A stretch of 64,000 bases of DNA from Synaphobranchus kaupii (Eukaryota; Chordata; Actinopteri; Anguilliformes; Synaphobranchidae): NCBI GenBank assembly GCA_029718625.1, contig CM056379.1, positions 64,693,626-64,757,625 on the forward strand. Direction: 5' to 3'. The position numbers and the translations under genes are program-made. Below the pieces are notes generated by a model, which searched no databases, was not told where the DNA came from, and worked only from the letters and a program-made list of their open reading frames with translations. Position 1 is the first letter of the stretch, and each line of letters opens with the position of its first letter. Below, in pieces: positions 10,614 through 22,271 of this stretch.

Positions 10614-11391
10614 GAGTTATAAAATATGTGAAAGCATTGTTTGGACAGCACCATGCCTGGGTTCTATCAGTATGTGAAAAATCAGATGAGAAAAGAGAAC
10701 ATTTTGGATAAGTGCTTTGTAAACTTAAAGCCTGCCACGTTTTTGATCTGTTATTGTCTGTCAATACCTGTTAATATTTTATTTGCCAACTGCAATAAAA
10801 GTCTTTGCACTATCAACTCCATATCAAAACTATGCGAATAACAGCAAATAACTGTACAAATCATAGTATTTCGGGCAAAACATACAACAGTGTTTGACAC
10901 ATTTAGCCTACCAGTCGCATTGAAAACGAACTGGGTTGAACCTGACACCAGGGTTGCCTGATTGGTTCGGCAACCCCCCAACCTCCCCGCGGTGGCGTAC
11001 TTCCGTCATAAGGGACGTGGTTAGTTTTCGTATTTGAGGAGGTCTGGGGCAAAAATCGGAAAAATCTGAGTGAAGTTTATTGTCATATACTAGATAACAA
11101 TGCAACATCATTACCAGCAATTAAATTCTTTAGACTCAGAGCCAACTCAACTTTACAAGTAATAAAAAGTCCTTGCAGGAGCGAGTGAAGCTCTCCCCGG
11201 TGAATTTTCGGACAGGGAATGCATATTCTCTGGTGGTCTGAAGGACACTGCACCTGCCTTTTGAGTAGCCTCAGGAGGCGGGGAAGGAAGAGTAGTAGGC
11301 TACTACTAGAACTACCGAGTGGGGCTGTCGCACCCCCCGCACCCCTACTTCCAACGTCTCTGCCCCCCTTCTAAAGTCGAAGAAAATCTCC
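10614..11391. other. No gene seen
   Basis: No coding motifs. 11060-11100 (TGAAGTTTATTGTCATATAC) resembles a LINE 3' tail; 11160-11370 is more GC-rich but has no domain. Confidence 0.5.
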
Positions 11392-11424
11392 CAATTGAAA
11401 TGCATTGGTTTAAATGTCGTTCAG

Positions 11425-11843
11425 CCCAGCACGAAAGAAGTCTGAGAAATGCTACCATTGAAAATTCATGGGTTTAAATTTCGTTCTGTGTAGCACGATA
11501 AAAGTCGGACAATCGTGCTCCGGGTGACGATTCAATAGATTAATTGTTGTGACTATGAGCACGAAAAAGCATGAGACCGGGTTGTCAAACAACATAACGA
11601 CGAGTAACGTTATAGTTAACGTTATAGTTAATGCCCAGCACGAAGGAAGTCTGAGAAATGCTACCATTGAAAATTCATGGGTTTAAATTTCGTTCTGTGT
11701 AGCACGATAAAAGTCGGACAATCGTGCTCCGGGTGACGATTCAATAGATTAATTGTTGTGACTATGAGCACGAAAAAGCGTGAGACCGGGTTGTCAAACA
11801 ACATAACGACGAGTAACGTTAGGCTATAGTTAACGCTAACCAA
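11425..11843. repeat. 209-bp tandem duplication with internal older repeat
   Basis: The unit starting CCCAGCACGAAAGAAGTCTG at 11425 recurs at 11634 with almost no change, so the period is 209 bp and the two units are nearly identical. Within each unit, a shorter motif (ATTGAAA, then GGTTTAAATnTCGTTC, then AGCACGA) occurs again about 62 bp further on in a diverged form, also just upstream at 11392. This is an older duplication nested in a recent one. The two matching minus-strand open frames are a by-product of the duplication. Confidence 0.9.
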
Positions 11844-12095
11844 ACAGCTTGTTAATAATGTAGTTAGCTAACAACATAGATATTAAACATTTTTCGTAAC
11901 GTTAACTATTCGCGGCTCATTTATATGAATTTGCAGTAACGTTAGGCTGTGAGGCGATTTTAACAAGTCTCTACGTTAGCCTTCGACATCATTCAGGCAA
12001 CACTTCACGCAATTATTAGCCGGGCAAGGACCGCTGGTTCACGGAAAGCTTGAAAAAGCGGTTGGGATCACTGACTGCAATACCACAGACGGTAA

Positions 12096-13413
12096 ATGTG
12101 ACGCGGTATGTCAAAAGCAGGCGGAATTGGGCAGAGCTACGAACGGAGGAAAAGCTGCAAAATGCCTTGGGGGTGAATTTTAGCGTTTTTGAGATTTTTG
12201 AACATTTATGATGCTACAAATATTAAAAATGTTCTGTAAAAGTTTCAAACTGAAATTTCATCGACAAAGTATTTTTTTAAAGCACTTTTAGAGAGGCATG
12301 TCATTTCACAAAATGATGCCTTGTTCGAGATTTTGCTTGGAAATGACGCCAAATTTAGCGTAACTTCTAGCTCACTTGCTAACGTAAAATCGCATGATGA
12401 TATTTTGCCAACATATTCGTTATTCAAACGGTATCTTTCTTGATTAAATAAACTATTAATTGATTATTAAAACAACAATAATCGTGAGCTTGTTTATGGA
12501 TTACAACAGCCGCCCGATAATGGGCGCCCTTTCTTTGGCAGTCTCGTCTCATCTTAAAGACGTTAAAACGAAAAAAAAACACGTTATTGGCTTAAAAGTT
12601 AACATCGTTTTTGTAAAGAAATAAATCCAATGCGATTGAGCCTATCTCTTTTAAGCCAATAAACGATAGTTGTCTCCCCTTTTTTGACATTACTGTCTCA
12701 TCTAAAAGACGTTAAAACAAAAAACTACCGGTCACGTCTACATGTTTAATATTGGCTTAAAACTTAGTTTATCGTTTTGTGAAGAAATAAACCCAATATC
12801 GACATCTTTCGGACTGTCAGGTAAACTATCCAGTTAGCCAGCTATTTTGCCAACATATTGGTTATTCAAACGGTATCTTTCGTGATGAAATAAACTATTA
12901 ATTGATTATTAAAACAACAATAATCTTGAGCTTGTTTATGCACTACAAGAGCCGCCCGATAAAGGGCGCCCCTTTTTTGACAGTACTTTCTAATCTAAAA
13001 GACGTTAAAACAAAAAAACTACCGGTCACATCTACATGGTTATTGGCTTAAAAGTTAGCTTATCGTTTTGTGAACCTAATAAATATAATATGTTCAATGG
13101 TATGTGCCAGAATAATATCAGTATCGTATGTTGATCACAAAAATGTCTGGTTTCCGCCCGATAACAGGGTTCGGTACGCTAACATTGTTAACCAACTTGT
13201 TTTGTTTAAACTCAAACTTTAAAGGGCTATTTCTCAGTTTCGATGTTTCAGACGGTCCAATTTAAAATCTTAATAACTTCGCTTTGGAATATCCGATTTG
13301 AAAAAAGAAAGCGGAGTTGTAAAGTGCAAGGTCTATGTTTTACTAATATACCAATAACTCAAAATTGACCTCTTGCCCAATTCCGCTTGGTTTTGACATA
13401 CCGCATCACAAAT
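12096..13413. mobile_element. Unclassified DNA element with 38-bp inverted ends
   Basis: The left end reads GCGGTATGTCAAAAGCAGGC followed by GGAATTGGGCA, and the right end is the inverse complement with few changes (TGCCCAATTCCGCTTGGTTT then TGACATACCGC). Length is about 1.32 kb. Inside, a block of about 200 bp at 12401 is repeated in the same direction at 12843, with a partial third copy at about 12640-12800, marked by AAAGACGTTAAAAC and CTACCGGTCAC. There is no transposase frame and I could not identify the target duplication or the family. Confidence 0.55.
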
Positions 13414-14335
13414 ATAGGACTACAACAATCATTATTTAAGTATGTGAATGTAATCATAGCATAGACGTATTCAATAATTTATCAATGTATATATTGTTTT
13501 GATTTTCACATAACATCTATTGTTCTCACAAAACCCACTTCGCGGCGGCTTTGGTCGTGGTTCTAGATTTGCAGCGGCAGCCATTACTCTCTGCAAAAGG
13601 GACAAATTGACCACCTTCACATGACAGGTCACGTTGGCCAATCAGAGAAAAATCTTTGGGCCGTGGAAACGGTGCCGTTTTGAGAAGGCAGTTGCCTTTC
13701 TAGTTCGTATATAGTTCTGTGGGTAGAACCAATTATTTTATTGGTTAGGACAATAATGTATACTAATGCCTACATTAAACTTGGCTAATAAAGTTCACAA
13801 TCTACCAACTACATTTTTTTGTTTTGGCTTTGAGTAGGAAAAAAGACGTTCTGCTTCGTTGCCACGGTGAAAATGCAATCTCCCAAGATGAGCGCGTATC
13901 ATGTAGGTAGCTATGGTAACAAGTGGTAATTGACAGTTCTCATAACCGCGCCCAGACAGTTTGGGTGAACTTTTATAGTGGGAAATTTAGGCTTAGAAAA
14001 ATACGTTTTAAAACACATTTAAATGACTGAATAATAAAAAAATTATGCACATTTGTTTTGTTGTTGCCTAAAGACAACTGGCAAGTGTCACATTCAACCG
14101 CTATGGTAATCCTTTAAAAGAATGAATAAAACTGCAAAAAATCTTTAGAAAATGCACAGATATTGTGCATTTACTATACAATCACTTATTTTTTAGGTTG
14201 GCTGCGTTACTGAAACTTTTTCATAATGTAATTTATAGGCCATTTCTAGGGGAAAACGGTTGAAATAGCTTCTACACTTTTAAAATTTGACATTTCTCAA
14301 GAAATGCTACTCAAATGACTATTTGATTCATTTTT
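13414..14335. other. No gene seen
   Basis: Unique-looking DNA; it contains the inverted partner (13691-13727) of the 5492 repeat. No coding motif. Confidence 0.5.
13691..13727 (-). repeat. Dispersed repeat, inverted partner of 5492
   Basis: This is the reverse complement of 5492-5527 with about two mismatches (CTTTCTAGTTCGTATATAGT core). Confidence 0.6.
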
Positions 14336-14349
14336 GTAACAAGGAGTTT

Positions 14350-14610
14350 TCCCGGTATGTACACACACAGACCACAGGTGCTGAAACACACACCCTGATA
14401 GCACACAAACATACACACACAAGCAAAGACAACACAGACACTGTGTGACAACAAGCATGCTGTACAAACACACTCTGCTCAGACACATGCGCAAATACAC
14501 AGACAGGCCAAACACACATTGATATGCACAGGAGAAAAAAACACACAAACATACACGCCTTCACATACACACAAATATACAAAAAACACATGCACACTCA
14601 TATTGTGCAA
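14350..14610. repeat. CA-rich compound microsatellite region
   Basis: Interrupted CA, CACAA and ACACATA runs fill this stretch. The long minus-strand open frames here are Cys/Val-rich translations of the CA-rich DNA and are not genes. Confidence 0.8.
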
Positions 14611-14680
14611 TACATACAGTGCATAAGTTGAATTACACATAATACAGACAGACGCTATTCACGAAAGTATGACTTAAGCA

Positions 14681-15697
14681 CAGGGCCATGCACAGACATT
14701 TTGGGGGGCAGGGGCTCAAGCAAAAAAAAAAAAAACGGCACTCACCCCACCGACACGCACTATTCCCACCCTGATGTTGCCACACCGCCACCCAAACACA
14801 AATTAAATTGTTTATCCCAAACACAAATTAAAAGCCTAGACCTGGACCAAAATGTCAGCATAGAGTTATTGACCTGGGACCTGTTTTACCTTTCATTATA
14901 AGTAATGATAAGATTCTAGATCAGCAGTCCTACTCTGACATGTTTGATACATAAGTCCCCTGAATTTGGGGTTTCAAAACTTCCTTCTGTTTTCATGTTC
15001 TGTATCATTTTGTTACACTGCATATATTTTATAAATGAGACATACGGTACAACTACTGAAGTACAATTTGATTTTAGCAACATGTTTTTGAGCATCACAC
15101 TGAGAGGAAAAGAAACCACAGTATTATATTATATTCAAAAACACATATACACACGCGCATGCACGCGCACACACACACTTATATATTTGTTACATCTATG
15201 CATATGGCTGAAAAACTGATCCAGGGTCAGGGAGGTGAGAAGTATTTTTCCTTTCATTGGAGACAGGTGGATTTGCCTCTTCTAGCAGTGTTTATGCTGC
15301 TTCTTATTTCCCAATCAAAATTGATTGATTGATTGAAACTTTTATTTTAACAGGGAAAACACACTGCGACATGCCCAAACAATAATACACTTAACATCAC
15401 GTTTTTAGAAAACTGGCTATAAAGAAAAGGGGGTGACTAATCACTAAACTACCAAAACTGCAAAACGTAACTACCTGCTTCAGAAACTTTTTAAATTGAT
15501 AAGGTGTATTTTTTCGTGGATACTACTATACATGTCCCTCTTTATATTTGATAGAATTTCAATAACAAAGAAATGAATAAAAAATAAGAAAAAATAAAAT
15601 ACAATTAACACCAGCCAAAAAAAGGGCACTTTTTGACTCCGAGGGCAAACGGGCAGGGGCTCAAGCCCCCCTTGGGTCCTATCTGTGCACGTGCCTG
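14681..15697. mobile_element. hAT-like non-autonomous element
   Basis: The left end is CAGGGCCATGCACAGAC and the right end is the complement of CAGGCACGTGCACAGATAGG; GGCAGGGGCTCAAG then recurs in inverted order further in. Eight-base flanks CTTAAGCA (14673-14680) and CTTAAGGG (15698-15705) share the first six bases, which fits a decayed hAT duplication. The body contains a CACACGCG microsatellite (15145-15180) and an ATTGATTGATTG piece with AACTTTTATTTTAACAGG at about 15320-15355 that looks like an inserted LINE tail. There is no transposase frame. Confidence 0.65.
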
Positions 15698-15705
15698 CTT
15701 AAGGG

Positions 15706-17200
15706 CTTATGGCCCAACCGCTTGTCCTGCCTCTCCTGCTTCTACCACCGAACTATATAGAAAACTAGAAACAACAAGGTGGGCGTGTCTTGAAGCCAGG
15801 ATTTTTAGTAGCACCAAAAAAGCTGAAGGGGGCAACGTGTAATGGTGCATCGCCCTGTCTACGCCCATAGACTGCCAGCAAAATCCGAAGGCTGTCATGT
15901 CTTCATTTGAGTACTTTTTAACGATGTTAGAGTCTCCTAAATTCAAGTATAATAGTAGATTTAATTTGAGATATATGAGGACCATTTATTATATCACGAT
16001 CTCTGGAAATACATTTTTTTAATTCCCGGGGTTGATGCATTCATTTCCACTCTGCGCCCCAAGCCTACGGATGCCAGGAAGCACATAAAACACAAGTCTT
16101 GGCTCCGGTCAGCCAGAGGAGAGAAACTATTTTCAGAAACATTTGCAGCTTTAGAAGGTAAGACCTGACTTGGTGGTACAACTCTGACTTGATATTCAAT
16201 AAGATACCTAAGTCCTGCTGTGTCAGAAAGCGTCTTTTGTTTTTAATTAGTTTAGATGGGTAACGTTAGCTACAAGCTAGCTAGATGATCCTAACGTTAG
16301 GTAACTGCAAGTAATCCATCGTCGGTCAGGGACGTGATAACCCAAGGAAGTTATATGTATAATCAACGGATTTGAAGGACAACCTATAGTAGCTACAGTT
16401 TTGGGGAGTAGATTTCAGGTGCTTCATTTTTCACTAATACAAAAGTCTCTTGCATAATCCAGCAGGTTGTCATCACCGAACTATATTGTCATAGCTCTGG
16501 CTAGCATAGAGCCTTTAATGTTACCGCATACACTTAAGTGACTAAGTAATATGGGTATTGTCATTTTCATGCTAATTTGCTGTATTTAGCTGTCGTATAA
16601 AACACAAATTCAGCTGTCTTTCTCCTTATGTTAGGCCAAAATAAACTCAAATTTTATTGGTTCTGCCAGTGGCCCTTTCAGCTTTCTGTAAGGCTAACGC
16701 ATCGCACAAAAATAATTAATGATTAAGGGAAACGGCAGCTTTAGGAAAAGCATGCCCGCTCCACCCCGCTTTCTGCAAATTGAGGATGGTCACATCTGCG
16801 ATTGGCAAATGGACACGGGCACATCTGTCGAGCGCGCTTCATTATCCAACGCAGGTAGTTCGGAGTGACAGGTGACCCATTTGGAAAATAGCAATGGCGA
16901 TTACTCTTGTCGCTTTAAAGGGGGCTGCAGTGGTGCCCCAGTAGTGAGGGTTCATATTGGTATGCCCGTCCGACGCTCCTCTGTCCAAACGACACGAGCA
17001 GAATAACGAGTCCTTGTTTGACAGGCAGTTTAAGGTGTAAATTGAGTCGTGACATGAGGAGGAAAGGTCATTCCGCTTCAGGACCTTAATGGCAGGTAAT
17101 CACCCTTGGCAAGGCAGCACATTTGCATTGAGCCTGGGGAGCATTGACTGTCAGTCACTGTTTAAATTGAATTTTCCAATTGATAGTGTACTGCTCTCCA
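15706..17200. other. No gene recognised
   Basis: Unique-looking DNA. At about 16080-16160 a mildly GC-richer stretch ends in GAAG then GTAAGACC, which could be a splice donor of a non-coding first exon, but nothing else supports that. The remainder has no coding motif. Confidence 0.4.
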
Positions 17201-17214
17201 CCCCCCCCCCCCCC
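17201..17214. repeat. Poly-C tract (14 C)
   Basis: An uninterrupted run of 14 C lies 195 bp before a run of 20 G (17410-17429). The sequence between has no gene. Confidence 0.95.
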
Positions 17215-17409
17215 TGTTTAATCACCATTTTATCTTCTTCTGAATAAACATGACTCCCCCTTTCCTTCTCTCACACTCCACTCCCCTCCTCACAGAGTAC
17301 AGAACAGAGACTTGTGACAGTCCTCCTAGCTGACCAGGGGAACAAAGCGATTCAAGGCTGAATAGCGCCATCTCTCTGTACTGTACACCAATAGGAGTAC
17401 AGAGATAGT

Positions 17410-17429
17410 GGGGGGGGGGGGGGGGGGGG
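17410..17429. repeat. Poly-G tract (20 G)
   Basis: An uninterrupted run of 20 G after ACAGAGATAGT. It could pair with the C run at 17201 in single strands or form a quadruplex; the length is liable to sequencing error. Confidence 0.95.
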
Positions 17430-17639
17430 TGCAGTGAATATGCAAATTGCTTCTTTGCATAATGGGTCAATGACAAATAAGGTTTTCAAAATGAAAAAGA
17501 AAAAATACTGACCAAAATGGATTTTAAATACATTCTTAATTCCACAAGAATGTATCCTGTGTATTTATATTTGTTGCATAGCTTTTAAGGTGATATAAAT
17601 ACATTTTTAAACAAGATTTCAGATTTTACCACCCAGAAA

Positions 17640-18722
17640 TGTCAGGTGGCACAACCATATATGAATTTTGAATAATACACTTTTAATGTATTTACCACTA
17701 CTGAAAACCTGCAAATTTGAATCATTATAGTGTGTAAAATACACATCACATGGTAAATTCCACTTTAATTTCTTTATTTATGGCAGTTTTATTCCATTTA
17801 TAGAAACGGCCACTTCTTTTTGTTTTCAAACACCTTATTTTCCACAGAGACAAAGAAAACAAAAATTCTAACAGTAAAAATGATTTGTATACATTATTTA
17901 AAGATTTTCAGTTATATTTCTGATTTAATTTTGCAGACTGCAATGGGAATGGATACATTTAAATGTAAATTTGCTGGTCGCAACACCTGACCATGACCAG
18001 GCGCGCCACCTGACATTGTGCTCAATAACAATTGATATTCACTAAATAAAAAGAAGGATATGTAAATGCATTTTCTCTGGTTTCATTTGGCTTTTATTTG
18101 AAACCTGAGCATTTTATACTGGAACTTAATCATACAATTACATTTAATTCAGGCCAGCAACAGTGGTAATGTCAATAAGACAACATTTGATCAATGCTTA
18201 AAAAATATAACCGAAACATCAAGTCTCAAGGAACACATTTCAATAATGAAATGCAACTGGATAATTTTTTTTAACTATCTCTATGCCGTGCAGTTTTTTC
18301 TTTGCTTGATAATGGCATCTACAAAAAAGGTACAATAAAAGGTACAATATGCAAGTTTGAGTATAAATTTTGGTTATATAGTCCTATATTCTTGAAGAGT
18401 AGGACTTTTTCACCTTTAAACAACTTAATATCATACAGAAAGATGTATATATTTAAGAAAATGTATTTAATATCTTCAAACACATTAATTAACATCACTT
18501 TTTTCAATTGGTTTAACTGTAATTCTAGTCACGCCACCTGACATATTGGTTGCACCACCTGACTTTTCAAACTCAATTCAAATCTAACAGGAATTAACTT
18601 GAACACCAATATACATTTTTGTCCTTGAACTCAAGGTTATACATATATTTTTTCAATCAAATACACATTTTCTGAATAAAAACTAATTTTCATAGTTTTG
18701 CAGGGGTCATACCACCTGACAT
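17640..18722. repeat. Scattered CCACCTGAC motif cluster
   Basis: The octamer CACCTGAC occurs at about 17640 (complement), 17984, 18007, 18535, 18556 and 18713. Most copies are preceded by a GGTYGC-like word (GGTTGCACCACCTGAC, GGGTCATACCACCTGACATG). Weaker copies follow at 18902 and 19083. The surrounding DNA is AT-rich and otherwise unique. The core CACCTG is an E-box of the ZEB/Snail type, but a decayed ancient repeat would explain it equally well. Confidence 0.5.
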
Positions 18723-18729
18723 GGTAAGT

Positions 18730-20519
18730 TGAACCAACCTCACCATTACTCAAAAACGTCAAATTATGTAATATTTGTGAGAGAGTTACTAACCTTGTTA
18801 CTGCATGACAGGGGTCCTGTGGGGTTTTCTGTGTGATGTCACACCCTATTGCATCGTTTTCTTACAGGCACAGTACATAAAATGATGTTTTTATGTCGGT
18901 CGCCACCCCTGATATTTGAGAAGTCAATTTCTCGGACAAAGGTTTTTTAAGTAATAGAATACTTTCTGTCATTTATAAGCAATCTAACATAAAATCATGC
19001 CAAACTATTTGATTAGGAATTCTATTGAGAAAATGATCCTTTTTATTGCAGTTTTGTTGTCTGCATGTATGTTTGGACGGTTGCACCACCATTTTGGGAC
19101 TTTAGAACACCAAAACTCGAAAAATAAATTGAATTTCAATAAAATGAGAAGGGTTTCTCATAAAGGAGATATTGTAGTGCAATTTGATATATAACATGTT
19201 TCATGTTTTTAGGAAAGTAATGAATTCGGACACAAAAAAATCACCTCATGTCATTGACCCTAATACTGACTATGGCAGGACACTGCGTGAGTGATGTGTG
19301 ACTGACAGCATGAACCTTGCCTCAAATAATTTGCTCCTACGTTCTGGAGAGGGGAAATGGCAGTGTGTATAGCCCATCCATTCTCCAACTGTTGCCCTTC
19401 GGATAGATGTGTAAAAGGCTACTAATAGTGCAGGACAAGCATTTGAGGCTATTGACATATTTAGATTTGTATGCCCCACACTCCACACTCCACACTCACA
19501 CATACGGGGAGGTTGGGATCAATGTCCAATGAGGACTGTGAGGTGGTACCCTGCAACAAAGCACTCTCAAAGAAAGGTGGGTGGCGAAATTAAAAAAACA
19601 AAAAATCCCAAGAGGGCTCAGATTTAGTTTCTGTAAACGTTTAAAAAACAGCAATAAGCTGAGTCTCTTCACAGTGCCGATTTCCATATTTTTACACTTG
19701 AAGGCTTAAGGCGGCGACAGGTTAATTCTGCAGAACGGTGGCAGGCCTGCCCTGTGATTGGCTAAGCTCCCTGGAGCAGAGTCATTAGCATGCGCTGTGA
19801 TTGGCTGCCAAGAGTTGAGTTGGTCTTGCGAGCTGCTGACACAACTCTCACACCTGGAGGCCTGCCCGCTACCAGAGCCTCTATCTGGGCAGAGGAGATA
19901 CTGGGGGCCGGTGCCCAGACACCACGTGACCCAGATCGCCACGCTTCCTGTCTGCACGGAGAAAAGCTGCCCTCTCCAACGCTCAATAGTATACCACCAG
20001 CTGGAATCCAAGGGTGGAGCGATTACCATCCCTTTTTCCCCCGAGAAATTCTGACTGAATAAACTAAATAGATAAACAACAACACAGGCTCAAAACAGCG
20101 GAGGTAATAAAGCAAACGTTTTCTGACCTGGGTCTTTGAGGCAGTATGTACTCGTGTGTGCCAGTGTGTGGGACAGCCCCAAAGAAACGTGGAGCATGAG
20201 CATGGCAGTGTGATGGCTACCAGGTTAAAAGCACTACGCTCTCACGTGCTCCTGAGCCATAATGCGATAAGTACGATAATGCTACCAAAAAAAGTCACTG
20301 GAGAGAACACTGCGTTGGTTGGCCGGTCGTTGCGGACTGTGAAGTGATATACGAGATAGGGGGCAGCCAATGGCGTGCACAGCCACAGAAGGACTGCGGT
20401 TTCTTGCGGGGAGCTGTGGGGCCTTACCGTGGACTTTTTCCTTTCTGGGCTGGGGTTGGAGACAGCAGGGCACTCTTCCTCTTCCCTCCATGCAACAGCA
20501 GTGAGCTGAAAAGACGAGC
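18730..20519. other. No gene recognised
   Basis: Unique-looking DNA. 19690-20060 is GC-richer and open in several frames on both strands at once, which reflects composition and not coding. It could be a conserved non-coding segment, but I cannot show this from one sequence. Confidence 0.4.
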
Positions 20520-20656
20520 AGAGCGAATTACTGTAACTGTTCCGTACAACTGTTACTATGTTGAGTCAAGCAGTGCAACTGTGTGTTGAGCACAGCTGTT
20601 ACTGTGTTTGGTACAGGAGTGTCAATGTGTGGACTACCACAGTGTTACTACGTTCA
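20520..20656. repeat. Left part of a 65-69-bp minisatellite
   Basis: The unit reads TTACTGTGTT...GGAGTGTCAATGTGTGGACT...ACCACAGTGTTACTACGTTCA. One diverged and one good unit are present. The array is cut at 20656 by the Harbinger element and resumes at 22272. Confidence 0.85.
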
Positions 20657-20929
20657 GGGCTGGATTTGCTAAGAAAACAGTCGCCGCGCAAAACATTTGC
20701 TATATTGCGGCTCTATTGCAGTCGGACATACCGCCACATTTAACAACCAATTTACTATCACTGGTCGTAATTACGCAATCAAAGAAATTAAACACCCCAA
20801 TTCGCAATTTGTGCAGTAGGAGACACCTAGAAATATGCGGTAGGAGACATCTATAGCAATGACCCGTCCAGATTACAAGCCCCTAAATGGATACGGAGCG
20901 ACCAGGCACAAATCGTGAGATAACCACAA

Positions 20930-21200
20930 GAAAAATAAAACTTCAATTTACGAGGTACACAATGCTGTATTACAGCATAACACCAAAGGAGGGGAGAACA
21001 TTTTGGAATGACATCACGTACAAAATAAATTTATGAACAGTAGAGGATGTAAAGAGAAGATGGAGTGATTTTAGAAAAAACTTTCCTACAACATAATGCG
21101 GCCAAATGACACTGGTGGTGGTCCAACTAAGGAAACAATACTAACACAGATGGAATAACAGGTAGAAAGATCCTTGCAAATGAGCATGTCATGAACATGT
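20930..21200 (+). pseudogene. Decayed Harbinger Myb/SANT-like protein gene
   Basis: Reading across stops and frame changes gives FWNDIT, then VEDVKRRWSDFRKNF, then HNAAK and a TGGGP block. This order (W..IT..V, VK.RW.DFRR, HN, TGGGP) is that of the Myb/SANT-like second protein of Harbinger transposons, which binds the nuclease and the transposon ends. At least two stops (for example after ITYKINL and after HNAAK) and one frameshift kill the gene. It is consistent with the 3-bp TSD of the enclosing element. Confidence 0.6.
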
Positions 21201-21512
21201 GACGGGAGAAGGCCACAGAGAGTCTGCAAGTAGGCTACAACTGTATTCACAATTTATCATACCTACTGGCACATGCACAACAATTGTGTACACTGTTTGA
21301 ATTCAGACGTGCGTTTTTATACTGCTAGCTGACGACTGCGTCCTTTCAATAAAACAAATAGGCTATAATTTCATATTCTGAAAATAAATGAGAAGTGATT
21401 AGTAGAAGCATGCATGAGTGCTATACATTCGAGTGCTGTAAACTACATCACTACATAAACTACTGTAAGCTGTAAAGCTGTAAGCTGTAAACTACATCAC
21501 ATACAGATAGTA

Positions 21513-21727
21513 TGCAGTGTAGTATAATGGTTAAGGAACTGGACTTGTAACCGAAAGGTTGCAGGTTCGATTCCCAGGTAGGACACTGCCGTTGTACCCT
21601 TGAGCAAGTTACTTAACCTGAATTGCTTCAGTATATATCCAGCTGTATAAATGGATACATGTAAAAAGAAGTTGTGTAAGTCGCTCTGGATAAGAGCGTC
21701 TGCTAAATGCCTATAATGTAATGTAAT
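21513..21727 (+). repeat. tRNA-derived SINE, full length
   Basis: The head has a pol III A-box-like AGTATAATGGTTAAGGA and a perfect B box GGTTCGATTCC, as in a tRNA gene. The middle contains GGACACTGCCGTTGTACCCT, and the tail is TCGCTCTGGATAAGAGCGTC, TGCTAAATGC and TAATG repeats. This is a known fish SINE layout. It would be transcribed by RNA polymerase III and depends on a LINE with a matching tail. It lies within the Harbinger element at 20657 and so is younger than it, or moved with it. Confidence 0.9.
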
Positions 21728-21808
21728 ACAGAGGATTTATTTGTTTTGCAGAGGACGTGCGTATACAGCCGACACCTTTCTCCAGCATCCTGTGTGTGAG
21801 CTATAGGC

Positions 21809-21910
21809 TCCCTTATGGAAAAAGAATATACTGCAGTATATTGTAAATATATGAAAATTATCTTCACAATATATTTAAAATATACTTTAGTATATTACAT
21901 TTCCATAAGG
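21809..21910. repeat. Short palindromic element with CCCTTATGGAAA ends
   Basis: CCCTTATGGAAA on the left and TTTCCATAAGGG on the right are exact inverted repeats about 100 bp apart. The interior is also self-complementary (AATATACTGCAGTATATT and ATATACTTTAGTATAT). It is probably a tiny MITE within the Harbinger element. Confidence 0.7.
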
Positions 21911-22271
21911 GCTATTTCAGCGATTTCAGGAAAATTACCGCCTGCTTTCAGGAATTCTAAAAATTCCCATACAAACATGGGAGTTGCAATTAATGTATGC
22001 TTTAGTAAATCAGACGGAATACTTAAGTGACCTCATTTACATAATCTCCACCATGTTTTAGCATGTTCAGTCCAGGTATACATATGCATGAAGACATTTA
22101 ACTATGCATCAAAAGGAACGTCGCAGAGACATAATCCCCGCAAATTACATCCTAATAGCGACTTTGACCCAGTGCGGCCGTTTAGTAAATCCGGCGTAGA
22201 TATTGCTACCTTGTAGCGACTGCTTTAGCATCGGAAAAGCAGTCGCAATCCTTTCGTAAATCCGGCCCTCA

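Larger units (their letters stand above)
20657..22268. mobile_element. PIF/Harbinger element inserted in a minisatellite
   Basis: The left end GGGCTGGATTTGC and the complement of the right end (GGGCCGGATTTACG) are inverted repeats. A 3-bp TCA duplication flanks it (20654-20656 and 22269-22271). It holds a decayed Myb/SANT-type gene (20930-21200), a complete tRNA-derived SINE (21513-21727) and a small palindrome (21809-21910). The nuclease gene is absent. Removing the element and one TCA rejoins the minisatellite with a normal 67-bp unit, which supports the exact boundaries. Confidence 0.85.

Noticed and set aside
14297..14597. Overlapping minus-strand frames rich in Cys and Val
   Set aside because: They are translations of CA-rich repeat DNA.
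16080..16158. Possible non-coding first exon with a GTAAGA donor
   Set aside because: Only a donor-like word supports it; no promoter elements or downstream exon seen.
19706..20062. Several overlapping frames of 74-107 codons on both strands
   Set aside because: Frames open on both strands at once in a GC-rich patch, with no motif; composition explains them.
21513..21590. A tRNA gene at the SINE head
   Set aside because: The perfect B box belongs to a SINE with the standard fish tail; no acceptor stem closes.
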